Source of the DNA: CAWDBV01 sp963800705
GTDB taxonomy: Bacteria > Actinomycetota > Thermoleophilia > Solirubrobacterales > 70-9
Reading direction: 5' to 3'
Length of the DNA stretch: 64,000 nucleotides
Assembly (NCBI GenBank): GCA_963800705.1
Contig: CAWDBV010000005.1
Span: 682,001-746,000 of the forward strand
The notes below the pieces were generated by a model, which saw nothing but the letters and a program-made list of their open reading frames with translations, did not search any database and had not been told where the DNA came from. This document shows, in pieces, positions 45,081 through 53,889 of the stretch; within the stretch, counting starts at the first letter, position 1, and each line of letters starts with the position of its first letter. The translations under genes and the position numbers were made by a program.

Positions 45081-47795
45081 CTAGGGAGCGCCCGGGTACC
45101 CGTGCGAGTAGCACGGGATCGGGGTGCCGTTCTCGAACGCGATCGGAGGCGGTGGGTCGGGCCTGTTGGCGGCGGTGCACGGATTGCGGACCTTGCCGCC
45201 GATCTGCAGGAACGCCGACTTCTGGGCGCGGGCCTTGACGTCGTTGCGCGGGTAGGAGTGGGGATCGGCGCCCTCGGCCGAGCCCGGCGGCGTGTTGGTG
45301 AGCGGCGCCGGATCGGTGCCGCCAGGGTAGCTCTTCGGCCCGCCGTCCCAGTTGACGATCGCCGAGCCGTCGAACGGGAAGCTCGGGATCGACGGGATCC
45401 CGAACAGCGGCTCGACGTCGGGCGAACGGCCCGGGTCGACGACGGGGCGGTAGGCGTAGGCGCCGATCGTCCGCGCCTCGACCTCGGCGGCGACGTTGGC
45501 GACCTGGTGGTCGCCGTAGGCCGGATGGAGCAGCACCTGGTGCTCGGGGGTATTGGGCAGCGGATCAGTCGTCATGTGGTGCGCGTAGCCGTTCGGCTCG
45601 CCGCGGTCCCAGAGCATCTGCAGGAGCGCGAAGACCATCGGGCGCTGCAGGTAATTCGGGTAGTTGTCGTAGAGACCGAGCGGCGAGTCGTCGGGCAGGA
45701 TCCCGCAGACCTCGTCCGGCAGCCCGGCCGCATCGCAGAGCGCGTCGGTGAACATTCCCTCGGCGTAAGGCGCGAAGTCGGAGCTTCGGCGCAGAAGTGT
45801 CGAGTAGTTGATCGCCGGCACACCCAGCACGGCGCGGTTGAAGTCGGGCGCGAGCGCGGTCAGCGCGCCGCCGAGGATGCCGCCCTGGCTGTTGCCGTCA
45901 TAGAAGAGCCGGTCGGTGTTGATGGCGCTCTGGCCTCCGACCTGGAACGCCGGATGGGAGCTGAAACCGTTCGGATGGATCATCGTCCGGCCGAGGAACA
46001 TGAAGTTGAGGAAGCCCTGCTGCGTGCGGTCGGCCATCTTCGGGAAGTTGTTGATGTCCTGGAGGATGAGCAGCACCGAGGGAAGGTCCCCGGTCGAGAA
46101 CCCGATCCAGTCGGTGGCGCAGAACATCATGTTGTGCTCGTTGCCCATCGCCTTGATGTTTCCGCCGCCGACCTCGTTCGCCGAGCCGAGCAGGCCGTGG
46201 CCGTATAGCGAGGGCCGCGCGGGCTGTACGCCGCCGTCGACCGTGACCCGCGGGATGTTGCAGATGAAGTTGGCGCTCGTCGTGTTGCCGGGTATCCGCA
46301 CCGGCTTGTTGGTCGCGTCGTCGATCAGGAACTGCGAAAGCGTCGGGCAGCCGGGCAGGAACGTGTAGCAGGGCACCGTCACCCTGCCGGTGACCCGGCG
46401 CGCCATGCGCGAGTCCTGTGCCTCGGTGAAGTCGGTCACCGAATCGACCTGGAACTGCGGCGAGGAACCCTGCACCTGCATGTCGGCGAGGTTGGTGTCG
46501 CCGAGCTCGGCGAAGGCGCTGTCGCGGATGTGGAGCGCCCGCCGGGCGATGTTGTCGCCGCTCGCGACGGTGAAGTCCCAGGCGAGATCGAGGGGCAGCC
46601 GCTTGATTCCCGAGTCCTTCAGGGTCGCGAACAGCTCCTCCATGTGCGGGCGGCGGTTCTCGATCGCGGCCTGCGGCGTGATCAGGCGATCGCGGTAGAC
46701 CTTGAACCCGAGCGAGGGCTCGATCGCGTTGCCGTCGGAGTCCTTGAGGTTGCGGAGCGCGACGATGTAGCGCGCCCCCTCGTCGAAGTTGCGCGCCGGG
46801 CGAATGATCAGCGTCCGGTCCTCGTCGGAGGTGGGGTTGGCGTCGATCTCCGCCCAGATCGGGTGCCGCTCGCCGGTGTCGGCGTTGATGACCACGATCG
46901 GCTGATCGGGATCGTCGTAGCGCCCCATGTCGGTGATCGGGACCGCGCCGGTCTCCTCCAGCGCCTCGTCGTTGTCGAGCCCCGGGACCTTGGTGATGAT
47001 CATGCTGCCGGGGCTGAAGCCGTCGGCGCGGTTGTACTCGGTCGGCGCCACCGGGATGCCGAGCAGGTTCCTCGGCGTGGAGAGGATGTTGAAGTTGATC
47101 CGCTTGCCGGTGTAGGTCGTCGGGTCGTTGACCGCGAAGAAGTCGTTCGGGAACGGGTGCATGCAGAACGAGGGGTCGAGCCAGTCGCAGCGCTCGGGTG
47201 CCTCGAGGACCGGGCCCGGCGAGGTGCCGCCCGGCGGCACGTCGTCGCCGGGGGTCGGGCCGCCGCCACCGCCGCCGCCGCCTGCGCCGCCACCGGTGCC
47301 GCCGCCGGCACCGCCTGCCGAGGCGAGCGTCCGGCAGGCCGCCGAATCGCGATCGAGCGAGACCTCGCTCATGGCGGCGAAGCTCTTCGAGGCCCGGGCC
47401 TTTCGCTTCTGCGCCTTCAGCCTCCCCTGCACACTCAGCGTCTGCGAGCGGCAGGCCGCGACGGTTGTGCCACCGGCCGCGCTCAACGGCAGGCTCACGA
47501 CCCGCGAGCGGCGGCGCTTGAAGCGCACCACCTTCGGAGCGGTGATCGCGGCCGAAGCGCTGCCCGCGCTCGAGTCGACCGATCCCGAGAAGCCGGTCAG
47601 CGTCACTCTGCCCCTGCGGCGCGCCTGAACGCGGACGCTGAGCGCGCCCGCGGCGCCGATCGACTGCTGGCTCGTGCTCAGCGCGCTGACACTGAGCGGT
47701 GTGGCCGCGGACCCGGAGGCGGGAAGCGCGAGCGCAGCCGCGGCGAGCGCCGCAACCAGCACCACTCCTATCCACCTGGGTCCGACCCCTGACAC
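45081..47795 (-). CDS. Large secreted alpha/beta-hydrolase-like protein
   Basis: ~904-residue exported protein with a signal peptide (IGVVLVAALAAAALALPASGSA). A ~130-residue beta-rich domain with basic SFKRRRSR-like stretches is followed by a Gly/Pro linker (47225-47330) and a ~700-residue catalytic part. The latter contains CDWLDPSFCMHPFPNDFF, GHGLLGSANEV (oxyanion region) and the probable nucleophile elbow YDGNSQGGILGGAL, with a likely catalytic His in LLHPAYGDHQV. Paired cysteines suggest disulphides. The start used is a GTG at 47795. Substrate unknown; an extracellular esterase/lipase-like activity is plausible. It lacks the Lys/Arg-Cys tail. Confidence 0.75.
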   Translation of the reverse strand: MSGVGPRWIGVVLVAALAAAALALPASGSAATPLSVSALSTSQQSIGAAGALSVRVQARRRGRVTLTGFSGSVDSSAGSASAAITAPKVVRFKRRRSRVVSLPLSAAGGTTVAACRSQTLSVQGRLKAQKRKARASKSFAAMSEVSLDRDSAACRTLASAGGAGGGTGGGAGGGGGGGGPTPGDDVPPGGTSPGPVLEAPERCDWLDPSFCMHPFPNDFFAVNDPTTYTGKRINFNILSTPRNLLGIPVAPTEYNRADGFSPGSMIITKVPGLDNDEALEETGAVPITDMGRYDDPDQPIVVINADTGERHPIWAEIDANPTSDEDRTLIIRPARNFDEGARYIVALRNLKDSDGNAIEPSLGFKVYRDRLITPQAAIENRRPHMEELFATLKDSGIKRLPLDLAWDFTVASGDNIARRALHIRDSAFAELGDTNLADMQVQGSSPQFQVDSVTDFTEAQDSRMARRVTGRVTVPCYTFLPGCPTLSQFLIDDATNKPVRIPGNTTSANFICNIPRVTVDGGVQPARPSLYGHGLLGSANEVGGGNIKAMGNEHNMMFCATDWIGFSTGDLPSVLLILQDINNFPKMADRTQQGFLNFMFLGRTMIHPNGFSSHPAFQVGGQSAINTDRLFYDGNSQGGILGGALTALAPDFNRAVLGVPAINYSTLLRRSSDFAPYAEGMFTDALCDAAGLPDEVCGILPDDSPLGLYDNYPNYLQRPMVFALLQMLWDRGEPNGYAHHMTTDPLPNTPEHQVLLHPAYGDHQVANVAAEVEARTIGAYAYRPVVDPGRSPDVEPLFGIPSIPSFPFDGSAIVNWDGGPKSYPGGTDPAPLTNTPPGSAEGADPHSYPRNDVKARAQKSAFLQIGGKVRNPCTAANRPDPPPPIAFENGTPIPCYSHGYPGAP

Positions 47796-47810
47796 GGCGT
47801 CCAGCCTACA

Positions 47811-47816
47811 TACACT
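47811..47816 (+). promoter_or_regulatory. -10 element (TACACT), leaderless start
   Basis: TACACT ends 6 nt before the GTG at 47823, in the short gap between the divergent hydrolase and peroxidase genes. Confidence 0.4.
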
Positions 47817-47822
47817 TGGTGC

Positions 47823-48752
47823 GTGGCGAGCCAATCGGAGGAGATCGTCGATGCGATGAACGCCCTGCATGGCGCGCACAGGGGCTTCCGCGCCGCGCAC
47901 GCCAAGGGCACCTTCTGCCGCGGTACCTTCACCGCCGCCTCCGAGGCGGCCGCCCTGAGCCGCGCCCCGCACCTGCAGGGCGAGAGCGTGAAGACGACGG
48001 CGCGGTTCTCGAACGGGAGCGGCGACCCCGAGGCCGAGGACGGCGACCGGCGCGACGGGCGCGGGCTCGCGGTCAAGTTCCACCTCGACGGAGACGAAGC
48101 CACCGACATCGTCGCGGTCAGCCTGCCGGTCTTCTTCGTCAAGACCCCCGAGGACTTCCTCGCCTTCCTGAAGGCGCGCGAGCCCGATCCCGAGACCGGC
48201 GAGATGGACATGGAGAAGGTCGGCGCGTTCATGGCCGAGCACCCCGAGACCGGCGCCGCCGTGCAGCTCATCCTCCCGGCGCTCACCCCTCCCCCGAGCT
48301 TCGCCAACACCCGCTACAACGGCCTGCACGCGTTCGAGTTCGAGAACGCCGAGGGCGATAAGCGCTTCGTCCGCTACAGCTGGGTCCCCGAGGCCGGCGA
48401 GGAGACGCTGCCCGAGGCGGAGATCGACGGCAAACCGCGCGATTACCTCCAGGAGGAGATCCGCGAGCGCATAGCGACCGGGCCCGTCGGCTTCGAGCTC
48501 GCCGTCCAGATCGCCGAGGACGGCGACCCCACCGACGACCCGACCGTCGCCTGGCCGGAGGAACGCGAGCAGGTCACGCTCGGCCGCCTCGAACTCACCG
48601 AGCTCGCCGACGACGCCGAGACCCCGGAGGCGCCGATCGTCTTCGACCCGGTCAACCTCGTCGACGGGATCGCGCTCTCCGACGACAAGATCCCGCCGGC
48701 GCGCTCGGCCGCCTACTCGGTCTCGGTCGAGCGGCGGATGGCGAGCGCCTGA
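47823..48752 (+). CDS. Catalase-related heme peroxidase
   Basis: 309-residue minimal catalase-fold protein (family PF00199, SrpA/KatA-like small forms). The distal heme histidine is in AAHAKGTFCRGTF (His26). VKTTARFSNGSGDP matches the distal Asn segment, and DGRGLAVKFH and ALHAFEF-type motifs follow. The proximal tyrosine is in the C-terminal VDGIALSDDKIPPARSAAY (Tyr~298). Such short members usually have peroxidase rather than strong catalase activity and act without the C-terminal catalase domains. It is followed after 13 bp by a small anchored protein of unknown function in the same direction. Confidence 0.85.
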   Translation: MASQSEEIVDAMNALHGAHRGFRAAHAKGTFCRGTFTAASEAAALSRAPHLQGESVKTTARFSNGSGDPEAEDGDRRDGRGLAVKFHLDGDEATDIVAVSLPVFFVKTPEDFLAFLKAREPDPETGEMDMEKVGAFMAEHPETGAAVQLILPALTPPPSFANTRYNGLHAFEFENAEGDKRFVRYSWVPEAGEETLPEAEIDGKPRDYLQEEIRERIATGPVGFELAVQIAEDGDPTDDPTVAWPEEREQVTLGRLELTELADDAETPEAPIVFDPVNLVDGIALSDDKIPPARSAAYSVSVERRMASA

Positions 48753-48765
48753 ACCGACGCGGATC

Positions 48766-49338
48766 GTGAAGTTCGTTCTTCTATTGCTGCTGATCGCTGC
48801 CGCCGGAGCCGCCTACGTGATCGCCGATCCGCTCGCCGATGACGATGACGCACCGAGTGCGAGCCGAGACGCCGCAGCCCCGAAGCCCCCGCAGCGCCCG
48901 ATCGACACCAGCGGCCTCTCGGGCAGCGCCTGCGAGAAACTCGCCGAGCTCGCCGGCCTGATCGCCGAGCAGGAGCCGACCCCGACCGGCTTCCTGCGCA
49001 GGCTCGGCCGCGAGGCGGCGGGGATCCGACCAGGGCGCTCGATCATCGACCTCGCCCGCGGCGGCCGCAACCTGATCCTCGGCCGCGGGTTCAGGCCCGA
49101 GCTCGACGACGGCACCGAGGGCCAGGTGCGCCACTTCGGCGGCGTCGCCTATGCGGCCACGCTCGGCGGCGCCAGCCCGACCCGCTGGATCTCCGAGAAC
49201 CTGCGCGACGACCCGGCCGACTCGCCCGACGGCCGGCTCACCGACGAGGCGATCGCGTTTGCGGGGCTCGTGCGCCGCGGCGAGCTCGAGCCGGGCGAGA
49301 GCCGCGAGTGGCTCGCGGCCGAACTCTGCTCCGGATAG
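48766..49338 (+). CDS. Membrane-anchored protein of unknown function
   Basis: 190-residue protein starting at a GTG, with an N-terminal hydrophobic helix (KFVLLLLLIAAAGAAYVIA) then DDDD. A Pro-rich spacer and a C-terminal ~130-residue domain follow, with GQVRHFGGVAYAATLGG, DDPADSPDGRLTDEAIAFAG and EWLAAELC. The HF...A pattern and conserved acidic cluster look enzyme-like, but I recognise no family. It could be exported (signal anchor) and acts in the same transcription direction as the peroxidase before it and the membrane protein after it. Confidence 0.6.
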   Translation: MKFVLLLLLIAAAGAAYVIADPLADDDDAPSASRDAAAPKPPQRPIDTSGLSGSACEKLAELAGLIAEQEPTPTGFLRRLGREAAGIRPGRSIIDLARGGRNLILGRGFRPELDDGTEGQVRHFGGVAYAATLGGASPTRWISENLRDDPADSPDGRLTDEAIAFAGLVRRGELEPGESREWLAAELCSG

Positions 49339-49341
49339 GGT
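49336..49341 (+). promoter_or_regulatory. -10 element (TAGGGT), leaderless start
   Basis: TAGGGT overlaps the upstream stop codon and ends 7 nt before the ATG at 49349. Confidence 0.3.
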
Positions 49342-49348
49342 TCCGCCG

Positions 49349-50896
49349 ATGGCAGCGGACAGCGGGAAGCAGAGCGGGGGCGCGCTGCGGCAATTCGCCG
49401 AGCAGCGCGGTCTCACCTTCACGGACAAGGCGAAGCTCCCCGGCTCGACGCTGCTCTCGATGACAGCCGAGGCGGAGTCGACCCACATCGTCAGCGGCGA
49501 TCTGCCGGGCTTCAAGGGCCTGCTCTCGGCCTACACGATCACCAAGCCGGCGAGCAACTCGAACTCGAAGCCGATCGTCACCGAGACGAACGTCGCGCTG
49601 ACGCGCGTGCCGGAGAGCATCCGCTACATCCCCTCGCTCACCGCCCGCGACGCCAAGGTGCGCGGCTTCTCCGAGCGCCTGGTCGGGGCCGGCGGCGTAA
49701 TCCCGATCTACGACCAGCTCGAGTTCGAGAGCATCAAGTTCAACACCACCTACCGCGTCGGCGTGTTGAAGCGCCAGAACGAGAGCTTCGTCCGGCAGAT
49801 GTTCGCGCCGAGCTTCATCGACTACCTCGCCGAGCAGGCGCCCGAGGGCTGCTACTTCGACCTCATGTTCGGGGTCCTGATGGTCGCCGCGAACAAGCCG
49901 CTGACTACCACCGAGGAGATCGACTCGTTCTGTGAATTCACGGCGCGCGTCGCCGATCGCGTCCGCGAGGAGTGTCGGGAGAGCATCGAACTCGACACCG
50001 ATACGACCGATCTCGTCCCGGAGCCGGTTCGCAAAATGGAAGCCGCGCGGCTCGAATGGGTCGAGAAGGTCCGTTTTGACGGCCCGCCCGAGAACGTCAA
50101 GGACGCCTCGAAGCCCTACCGCGGCTTCGCGCTGCGAAAGCCGAGCACCTGGCTCGGCTCGGCGGTGATCGCCGCGATCCTCGCGCTGATGATGGCCGGC
50201 ATCGCCGCCTTCTTCACGGTCGCGTGGGCCGGCAAATACGCGCTGTTCGCATCGCTCGGCGTGTTCGCGCTGGTCTTCGCCTGGTCGTTCGTCGTATTCC
50301 TGCGCGGCACGGTCGTCCGCGAGACCGTCAACTGGGGGCTGGTGGCGTTCGCGCGCGGCTACGCGTCGCAGCGCAACCTCAAGTGGGAGCCGGGCTCGCA
50401 GTTCGCGACCACCCACGCCCACATCAACGCCGTGACCAACATCGGCATCGCCCTCGAGGGCCGGATGCCGGGCACCGAGCGCGAGGGCACGCTGCTGGTC
50501 TCGGTCAACCCCGACAACAAGGCCCGCAAGACGACCGGCAACCTGAACCTGGTCACCGAGCTCAAGGGCCCCGAATCGGAGGCCCTGATGCTGCTCCCGG
50601 AGGGATTCAAGGCCGAGTCGACCGCGCTCGGCGGCTTCCTGATCGAGGAGGCCGAGGGCGTGCACGAATCGGAGGCTGACCGCTCCCAGCGCGAACGCAC
50701 CGAGGCCCTCGGCAAGCAGGTACTTGGGAACGAGGACGGCCAGCAGAAGTTGGGCCTCATCCTCCAGGGCGACGACCTCGCGGTGCTCAGCGACAAGATG
50801 AAGGCCCTCGACTGGGACGCCGAGGCTCTCGACAGCTTCGTGCAGCGGGCCTCGGCAACGGCCGAGCGCCTCGAGCAAAGCCTCGCGGCGCCTTAG
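49349..50896 (+). CDS. Membrane protein of unknown function with two central helices
   Basis: 515-residue protein I cannot assign. The N-terminal ~265 residues are soluble with a regular alpha/beta look (ALRQFAEQRGLTFTDKAKLPG, FKGLLSAYTITKPASNSN). Two adjacent membrane helices follow (LGSAVIAAILALMMAGIAAF and KYALFASLGVFALVFAWSFV), then another ~200-residue soluble part beginning GLVAFARGYASQRNLKWEPG, which echoes the N-terminal pattern; internal duplication is possible. No signal peptide. Its stop overlaps the convergent TetR gene by 4 bp. Confidence 0.65.
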   Translation: MAADSGKQSGGALRQFAEQRGLTFTDKAKLPGSTLLSMTAEAESTHIVSGDLPGFKGLLSAYTITKPASNSNSKPIVTETNVALTRVPESIRYIPSLTARDAKVRGFSERLVGAGGVIPIYDQLEFESIKFNTTYRVGVLKRQNESFVRQMFAPSFIDYLAEQAPEGCYFDLMFGVLMVAANKPLTTTEEIDSFCEFTARVADRVREECRESIELDTDTTDLVPEPVRKMEAARLEWVEKVRFDGPPENVKDASKPYRGFALRKPSTWLGSAVIAAILALMMAGIAAFFTVAWAGKYALFASLGVFALVFAWSFVVFLRGTVVRETVNWGLVAFARGYASQRNLKWEPGSQFATTHAHINAVTNIGIALEGRMPGTEREGTLLVSVNPDNKARKTTGNLNLVTELKGPESEALMLLPEGFKAESTALGGFLIEEAEGVHESEADRSQRERTEALGKQVLGNEDGQQKLGLILQGDDLAVLSDKMKALDWDAEALDSFVQRASATAERLEQSLAAP

Positions 50897-51525
50897 CCTT
50901 CCCAGCGCGAGATCTTCGGCAGCTTCTCGCTGCCGGGAGCGCGAAGCCCGTCGAGGGCGATCGCGAGAAATCGCTTCCAGGCCTCGTCGGAGCCCACCGG
51001 CCCGGCATTGCCGGCCTCGATCACACGGCCGAGACCACAGGTGATCATCGGAATGTCCTCGGGGATCACGTCCTTGCGCATCACGCCGGCCTTCTTCATC
51101 TGCGCGACCAGCTTCGTGAGCGCGTCGAAGGCCCCCGAGGCGCGGGCATGCTTGCCCATCGTCTCGGGCCTCGAGGCCATCAGGTGGCTGAGCGCCCGGT
51201 CGCTGGCCTGGAGTTCGACCGAGAAGTACATGTAGTCCTTGAACGCTTCCCAGGGGTCGTCGGCCGCGCGGGCGAGCGCCTTCTCCGCCTCCTCGGCGAT
51301 CAGCTCAAAGCGCTTCTCGACCAGCGCCTCGATCAGGTCGCTCTTGTTCGGGAAGTGGCGGTAGACGGTGCCGACCCCGACCCCGGCATCGCGCGCGATG
51401 TCGTCGATCTGAGCGTCGATCCCGTCGTCGGCGAAACGCCTGCGGGCGGCTTCCAGGACCGCCTCGCGGTTGCGCCGCGCGTCGGCGCGCAGGCTCTTGG
51501 GCTTGGTCTTGGTGGCTGGTGTCAT
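50893..51525 (-). CDS. TetR-family repressor of the adjacent MFS exporter
   Basis: 210-residue TetR regulator. The N-terminal helix-turn-helix is AVLEAARRRFADDGIDAQIDDIARDAGVGVGTVYRHFPNKSDLIEAL (residues ~23-70), and the variable helical ligand-binding domain follows. It is divergent from the MFS gene with 127 bp between them, containing two matching palindromes and a consensus promoter. Local repression of the exporter, relieved by its substrate, is inferred from this layout. Confidence 0.92.
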   Translation of the reverse strand: MTPATKTKPKSLRADARRNREAVLEAARRRFADDGIDAQIDDIARDAGVGVGTVYRHFPNKSDLIEALVEKRFELIAEEAEKALARAADDPWEAFKDYMYFSVELQASDRALSHLMASRPETMGKHARASGAFDALTKLVAQMKKAGVMRKDVIPEDIPMITCGLGRVIEAGNAGPVGSDEAWKRFLAIALDGLRAPGSEKLPKISRWEG

Positions 51526-51553
51526 CAGTTCTCGGTGTTCTTTGAGATTCGGC

Positions 51554-51583
51554 TTGACAACCGGAATCTAGGTTCCGTATAGT
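51554..51583 (+). promoter_or_regulatory. Consensus sigma70-type promoter for the MFS gene
   Basis: TTGACA (51554-51559) and TATAGT (51578-51583) are separated by 18 bp. The spacer contains a complete operator palindrome. Confidence 0.75.
51562..51577. promoter_or_regulatory. TetR operator 1 (CGGAA-N6-TTCCG)
   Basis: CGGAATCTAGGTTCCG lies exactly between the -35 and -10 boxes, so bound repressor would block RNA polymerase. Confidence 0.75.
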
Positions 51584-51592
51584 AACCGAAAC

Positions 51593-51608
51593 CGGAACTC
51601 AGCTTCCG
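51593..51608. promoter_or_regulatory. TetR operator 2 (CGGAA-N6-TTCCG)
   Basis: CGGAACTCAGCTTCCG repeats the operator-1 arms 31 bp downstream (about three helical turns), over the probable transcription start. Confidence 0.72.
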
Positions 51609-51652
51609 ATTATCTCACAGCCAATCAGACCAGTCAACACAAGGAGCTCCAG

Positions 51653-53113
51653 ATGACGACCGCCGAGGAATACGCCGACAAACGCTGGTCCGCCCTCGCC
51701 CTCCTCTGCGCCGCGCAGTTCATCGTCGTCATCGACGCGGCGATCGTCAATGTCGCCCTGCCCTCGATCGGCGAGTCGCTCGACTTCTCGAAGGAGAACC
51801 TCTCCTGGGTCGTCAACGCCTACGTGCTCGTCTTCGGCGGCTTCCTGCTGCTCGGTGGGCGCGCCGCCGACCTGCTCGGCCGCCGCCGCGTCTTCATGTC
51901 CGGCCTCGTCCTCGTCGGTGCGGCGTCGCTCGCCGCGGGCTTCGCGACCAACGAGACCCAGCTGATCGCCGCCCGCGCCGCTCAGGGCCTCGGCGCCGCG
52001 ATCGTCTCCCCCGCCGCGCTCTCGATCGTGACCACGATCTTCAGCGACGGCGCCGAGCGCAACAAGGCGCTCGGGATCTGGGGAGCCGCCGCCGGTTCCG
52101 GTGGCGCCGCCGGCGTGCTGCTCGGCGGCATCCTCACCGACACCCTCGGCTGGGAGTGGGTGCTGTGGGTCAACGTCCCCGTGGCGCTGATCGCGCTCGC
52201 CCTGACCCCGCGCCTGATCGGTGAAAGCCGCCAGGAGTCCGCGACCCGAAGCTACGACGTGCTCGGCGCGGTGACGGTCACAGCGGCACTCTCGATCATG
52301 GTCTACGCCTTCGTCGACGCCACCGACGCCGGCTGGGGCTCGACCCAGACGATCGGCCTGCTCGCGCTCTCCGCCGCCCTGCTCGGGGTGTTCGTCATCA
52401 CCGAGCTGCGCTCGAAGGCGCCGCTGATGCCGTTCTCGATCTTCCGCATCCGCACCCTGACCGGTGCCAACGTGGTCGGGCTGATGGTCGGAGGCTCGCT
52501 GTTCTCGATGTTCTTCTTCATCAGCCTCTATATGCAGCAGGTGCTCGGCTTCAGCGCGATCAAAGCCGGCCTCGCCTACCTCCCGCTCTCGGTTCTGATC
52601 ATCGGCTCGGCGGCGATCGGCGGCCAGCTGGTGACGAGAGTCGGTTACAAGCCGGTGCTCGCAAGCGGCATGGCGTTCATCGTCGCCGGGCTGGTCTGGT
52701 TCAGCCAGATCTCGGTCGGCGGCAGCTTTGCGGGCGACGTGCTCGTCCCCTCGATGCTCGCCGCGGTCGGACTCGGCTTCTCGTTCGTGACCACGACGAT
52801 CGCCGCCGTCTCCGGGGTCGAGGAGAAGGAGGCCGGCCTCGCCAGCGGCCTGATCAACACCTCGCAGCAGATCGGTGGCGCGCTTGGGCTCGCGATCCTC
52901 GCCACGATCGCCAACTCGCGCACCGACGACGTCATGGCCTCGGGCGGCTCCTCGCTCCCGAACGCGCTCACCGAGGGCTTCCAGGCCGCCTTCCTCGGCG
53001 GCGCGGTGATCGCCGCGATCGGCTTCTTCGCCACCCTGATCCTGATCAAGGGCAGCGACAGCCGCGCCCACGTCGAGATTGGCGACGCGAGCGCCGCCAG
53101 CGCCGGCGCCTAG
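51653..53113 (+). CDS. MFS drug exporter (EmrB/QacA, DHA2-like)
   Basis: 486-residue proton-coupled exporter with about fourteen hydrophobic segments. The N-terminal motif VVIDAAIVNVALPSIGESL and loop motif GGRAADLLGRRRVF are typical of 14-helix DHA2 transporters, as is the motif-C-like AGSGGAAGVLLGGILTDTLGWEWVLWVNVPV. AAGGAG precedes the ATG. Substrates are probably hydrophobic or cationic compounds. Expression is governed by the divergent TetR and its operators. Confidence 0.93.
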   Translation: MTTAEEYADKRWSALALLCAAQFIVVIDAAIVNVALPSIGESLDFSKENLSWVVNAYVLVFGGFLLLGGRAADLLGRRRVFMSGLVLVGAASLAAGFATNETQLIAARAAQGLGAAIVSPAALSIVTTIFSDGAERNKALGIWGAAAGSGGAAGVLLGGILTDTLGWEWVLWVNVPVALIALALTPRLIGESRQESATRSYDVLGAVTVTAALSIMVYAFVDATDAGWGSTQTIGLLALSAALLGVFVITELRSKAPLMPFSIFRIRTLTGANVVGLMVGGSLFSMFFFISLYMQQVLGFSAIKAGLAYLPLSVLIIGSAAIGGQLVTRVGYKPVLASGMAFIVAGLVWFSQISVGGSFAGDVLVPSMLAAVGLGFSFVTTTIAAVSGVEEKEAGLASGLINTSQQIGGALGLAILATIANSRTDDVMASGGSSLPNALTEGFQAAFLGGAVIAAIGFFATLILIKGSDSRAHVEIGDASAASAGA

Positions 53114-53150
53114 CGCGTTAGTCTGCGGCCTCCCGACACCAGGAGGTCGC

Positions 53151-53870
53151 ATGTCCGTCGAGTCATCGCTTGCCCAGTACAAGGAGACCGAGGCCAGCGA
53201 AGCGTTCTCGCTCCAGAACTCGAAGACGCTCAAGGTCGAGCTCGCCGACGTCACGATCCAGGCCAAGCTCGGCTCGATGGTCGCCTACCAGGGCGACGTG
53301 AAGTTCGAGCACGCCGGGCACGGCGGCCTCGGCAAGATGATGAAGAAGAAGATGACCGGCGAGGGCACCCACCTGATGAAGATCGAGGGCAAGGGCGAGG
53401 TCTTCCTCGCCGACCAGGCCCAGGAGATCGAGGTCATGAAGCTCGACGACGAGGAGATCACCGCCAACGGCGCCAACGTGCTCGCCTTCGACGAGGGGAT
53501 CGACTGGGACATCAGCCGCGTCAAGGGTGTCTCGGGAATGATGGGCGGCGGCCTCTACAACATGTCGCTGAAGGGAAGCGGCTATGTGGCGCTGCTCTCC
53601 GACGGCGCGCCGGTGATGATCGAGATCGACGGCGAGGACACCTTCGCCGATCCGCAGGCCGCGATCACCTGGTCGAGCGGCCTCGAGACCGGGGTCCACA
53701 CCGACGTCGGCCTGAAGACGCTGATCGGCCGCGGCTCCGGCGAGACCGTGCAGATGAAGTTCTCGGGCAAGGGATGGCTGCTTGTCCAGCCCTCCGAGGG
53801 ACGGCTCGCTGGTATCCCCTCAACGGGAAGTAGCGGATCGAGCGGTCTTGGCAACATGCTGGGCGGGTAA
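53151..53870 (+). CDS. AIM24 family protein
   Basis: 239-residue beta-rich protein of the AIM24 (TIGR00266-like) family. The markers are LKVELADVTIQAKLGSMVAYQGDVKF near the N-terminus, GEVFLADQAQEIEVMKLDDEEITANGANVLAFDEGIDWDI in the middle, and SGKGWLLVQPSEG at the end. Members are proposed to have tryptophan-RNA-attenuator-like folds; their biochemical role is unknown. AGGAGGTCGC fixes the ATG. It lies downstream of the MFS gene with a 37-bp gap and TAGTCT in the spacer. Confidence 0.85.
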   Translation: MSVESSLAQYKETEASEAFSLQNSKTLKVELADVTIQAKLGSMVAYQGDVKFEHAGHGGLGKMMKKKMTGEGTHLMKIEGKGEVFLADQAQEIEVMKLDDEEITANGANVLAFDEGIDWDISRVKGVSGMMGGGLYNMSLKGSGYVALLSDGAPVMIEIDGEDTFADPQAAITWSSGLETGVHTDVGLKTLIGRGSGETVQMKFSGKGWLLVQPSEGRLAGIPSTGSSGSSGLGNMLGG

Positions 53871-53889
53871 CCACTACAAGGAGGAAGAG

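Noticed and set aside
47225..47330. GCC/CCG-rich simple repeat that could look like a microsatellite or structured element.
   Set aside because: It is the in-frame Gly/Pro linker of the secreted hydrolase at 45081-47795.
51599..53266. A 555-codon minus-strand frame opposite the MFS exporter.
   Set aside because: Composition (Glu/Gly/Arg/Asp/His-rich, no motifs) is that of an antisense shadow. The plus strand encodes a clear 14-helix transporter.
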